64,000 nt of DNA, taken from Phallus indusiatus. Lineage: Eukaryota; Basidiomycota; Agaricomycetes; Phallales; Phallaceae. The notes under the pieces were generated by a model. It was not told the origin of the DNA and did not search any database. It saw nothing but the letters and a program-made list of their open reading frames with translations. Position numbers and translations under genes: made by a program. The first letter of the stretch is position 1, and each line of letters opens with the position of its first letter. The stretch lies in contig JAQFWX010000149.1 in NCBI GenBank assembly GCA_027605045.1, positions 17,319 through 81,318 on the forward strand, written 5' to 3'. Positions 62,291 through 64,000 of the stretch are shown here, piece after piece.

Positions 62291-64000
62291 ATGATGGCAA
62301 GTCCGCTACCGGCACCGAGTTCAGGCTCTTCCAGTCCCGCCATGTCCGAGCTTCGTCTCAACAACGCTCCGAAATCCATCGACGATCTCACCGTTGCATT
62401 ACAGAATTTTGCAGGAACGAGATCTTCATCACCCGACATTTCATCATTGGAATGCTGCTGTCAAAAGGCTACTTGTGCGCATCTAACAGCATGGAAGAAT
62501 GTCAAAGCAAAGCTTGAAAGTCGACTTGTTCTGAGTGCAGGTGAGTCTTAATTTGTTCTCGCGCGATAATTGGCTTTGTCTCACGGTCCATTGTTCAACA
62601 GAAGTCGGACAGGCTTTGTTGCAGAGATATGAGGCCTATGCCAAAAGGCAGGATGCCGTATTATCCCGTCAAGTACGTTCGTGAAGTGGTGACGTGTGTT
62701 CTTTTCACTTAACCGACATGGAATATACAGGCCAGCGTAGCGTCATTAGATGCACCGACTTTTGAAAACCCACAACAACATATCGAGAGTCTCACAAGCA
62801 GGCTGGCCACCCTCGCTGAAGAGAACTCCATCATGGAATCAGTGCGTTCACAGTTCATCTTTGTTCAACCATGCATCAATGTCTCACCATGTTTTGTTAT
62901 TATATTAGCGGATTCAAGAGCTTATAATCAAGACAGAGTTATCTGACGCGACCACACGCGCACTACAACAAGAGCTGCACGACGCGCGCACAAACGTTAA
63001 TAAGCTGACAGCACAACACTCGAGATCGGCGGGATGGGAGTTTCGGCTTTCTCAGTTGACTCAAGAGCGTGATGATGTCCGTCAAGAAAGAGATGCTGCT
63101 GTTGGACGTGCAAGATCAGCTGAGATGCGGGCAAGAGCTAATGCGGATAATGCCGGTAAGCAAAGATTGTCTATCATGATGGCACTAAATTTGTGATGAC
63201 CCTGATTGCTTTGCGCCGTCTAGGAAACCTTCAACGTGAGGTCAATGCACTGAGAGAAGAATTGGCGGCACTGCGTGCGTCAAGAACCGATTTTTCTCAG
63301 GCCGTCTTAGAGGAGGCCAAATCTCGACTTGAAATTCTCCGTCGTTCATTAAATGTTTCCGATTCTTTCACCCATGCACAGACCGCCCGGATACTTGAGA
63401 CCCTAGTAGCTGACAACGAAGCTTTGAAAAAGGACGTCTCTGAGCTGAACATGCTCCTTGATGAAGCCAGAGACGAACTTTCAGAGGCGAGAGAAAATGG
63501 GATGAAGAAACCCGCGTTCACACTTTTGTACGTACAACTTCCTTTTTGTTTTTCTAGTTTCTTTGAAGCACGCTGTTAACGCATGTCATACTTTCCTTAT
63601 TAGGACGATACCCTTGATTTTGGGATGCGCTATCCGCAAGATAAATCCGTTCAGACGGACAGCCTTCTGCCTTCCAATAGTAACCATCTTTCCCACCCTC
63701 ACACTACCTTCGCCCTTCCTTCTCCTAGGCCCTCCGTTCTCGCTGTAGAAAGTATAGGATCCAGCCACTCTGATACCTCTTCAATCCTTCAACCTGATAA
63801 GGACAAGCCTTTGAATGGAGCGGTATCATCGCAATTCAGCCACGATCACAACAACAACGTGCCTCCTCGTCCTCTAGGAACTGGGTCAACCTCAAACCCG
63901 AATACAAACGCCACCACTCCACTGTCACCAGGCCAAGCGCCAAGTCAGATTGGGACCAACAATTTCTCCGCACATGATTCGGAGCCAATTACGCTCTTGA
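62291..64000 (+). CDS. Coiled-coil protein (3' end outside window)
   Basis: Exons 62291-62540, 62602-62672, 62731-62841, 62909-63155, 63224-63531 and 63604 to the edge, all in phase. After a Ser-rich start (MMASPLPAPSSGSSSPAMS) and a small Cys cluster (ECCCQKATCAHL) comes a long heptad-rich stretch: LTSRLATLAEEN, TELSDATTRALQQELHDART, VNALREELAALRAS, ILETLVADNEALKKDVSELN. The last exon is low-complexity Ser/Pro/Asn. I recall similar proteins in basidiomycetes, but no function. The start could also be the second Met of the pair or the Met of MSEL. Confidence 0.65.

Overview
The window is eukaryotic nuclear DNA from a basidiomycete fungus, most likely an agaricomycete. The evidence is protein-coding genes cut by many 50-60 nt introns, an NACHT-WD40 NLR, a DUF6533-type membrane protein, HNH and 2OG-Fe(II) oxygenase families of mushroom type, and fungal LysM and GH18 proteins. 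No operons, CRISPR arrays or convincing RNA genes were seen. Exon models come from reading splice sites by eye and matching family patterns recalled from memory; no database search was run.

Layout. 1-2157: 3' part of an RTP1/TANGO6 gene. 2.2-6.6 kb: a helicase relic (mobile element debris) and two decayed copies of one agaric gene family. 7.1-11.8 kb: two minus-strand genes, a many-exon DUF6533-type membrane protein and a ubiquitin-like-domain protein. 11.5-12.7 and 20.5-21.8 kb: two copies of a ~1.2 kb segment holding NAA10/ARD1, the first decayed, the second nearly intact. Between them, 13.3-18.7 kb: a complete NLR (helical N-terminus, NACHT, WD40). 23.2-25.3 kb: two HNH-nuclease-family copies, one truncated. 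25.3-28.8 kb: no supported gene.

28.8-55.6 kb is the most striking part. A large killer-toxin-like (subgroup C) GH18 chitinase is divergent to an 11-module LysM gene and is followed by three more LysM genes with 6, 4 and 3 modules. Two inverted copies of an agaric F-box-associated-type gene lie at its edges (28.8-30.6 and 51.8-53.5 kb), and a methyltransferase and a serine-rich hypothetical protein lie inside. All four LysM proteins and the chitinase begin with signal peptides, so the block probably makes a secreted chitin-binding and chitin-cleaving set, as in ascomycete chitinase/LysM pairs. LysM2-4 share a TATA box and a 5' motif and look like serial duplicates.

56.1-62.0 kb: a ~3 kb tandem duplication of a 2OG-Fe(II) oxygenase gene, the second copy broken. 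62.3 kb to the edge: a coiled-coil protein gene that runs off the window.

A recurring oddity is single-base deletions, mostly in short homopolymers, inside otherwise conserved coding sequence (NAA10 copy 2, chitinase, LysM1, LysM2 twice, F-box-like copy 2). They are either assembly errors or real lesions, and they decide which of these genes work.
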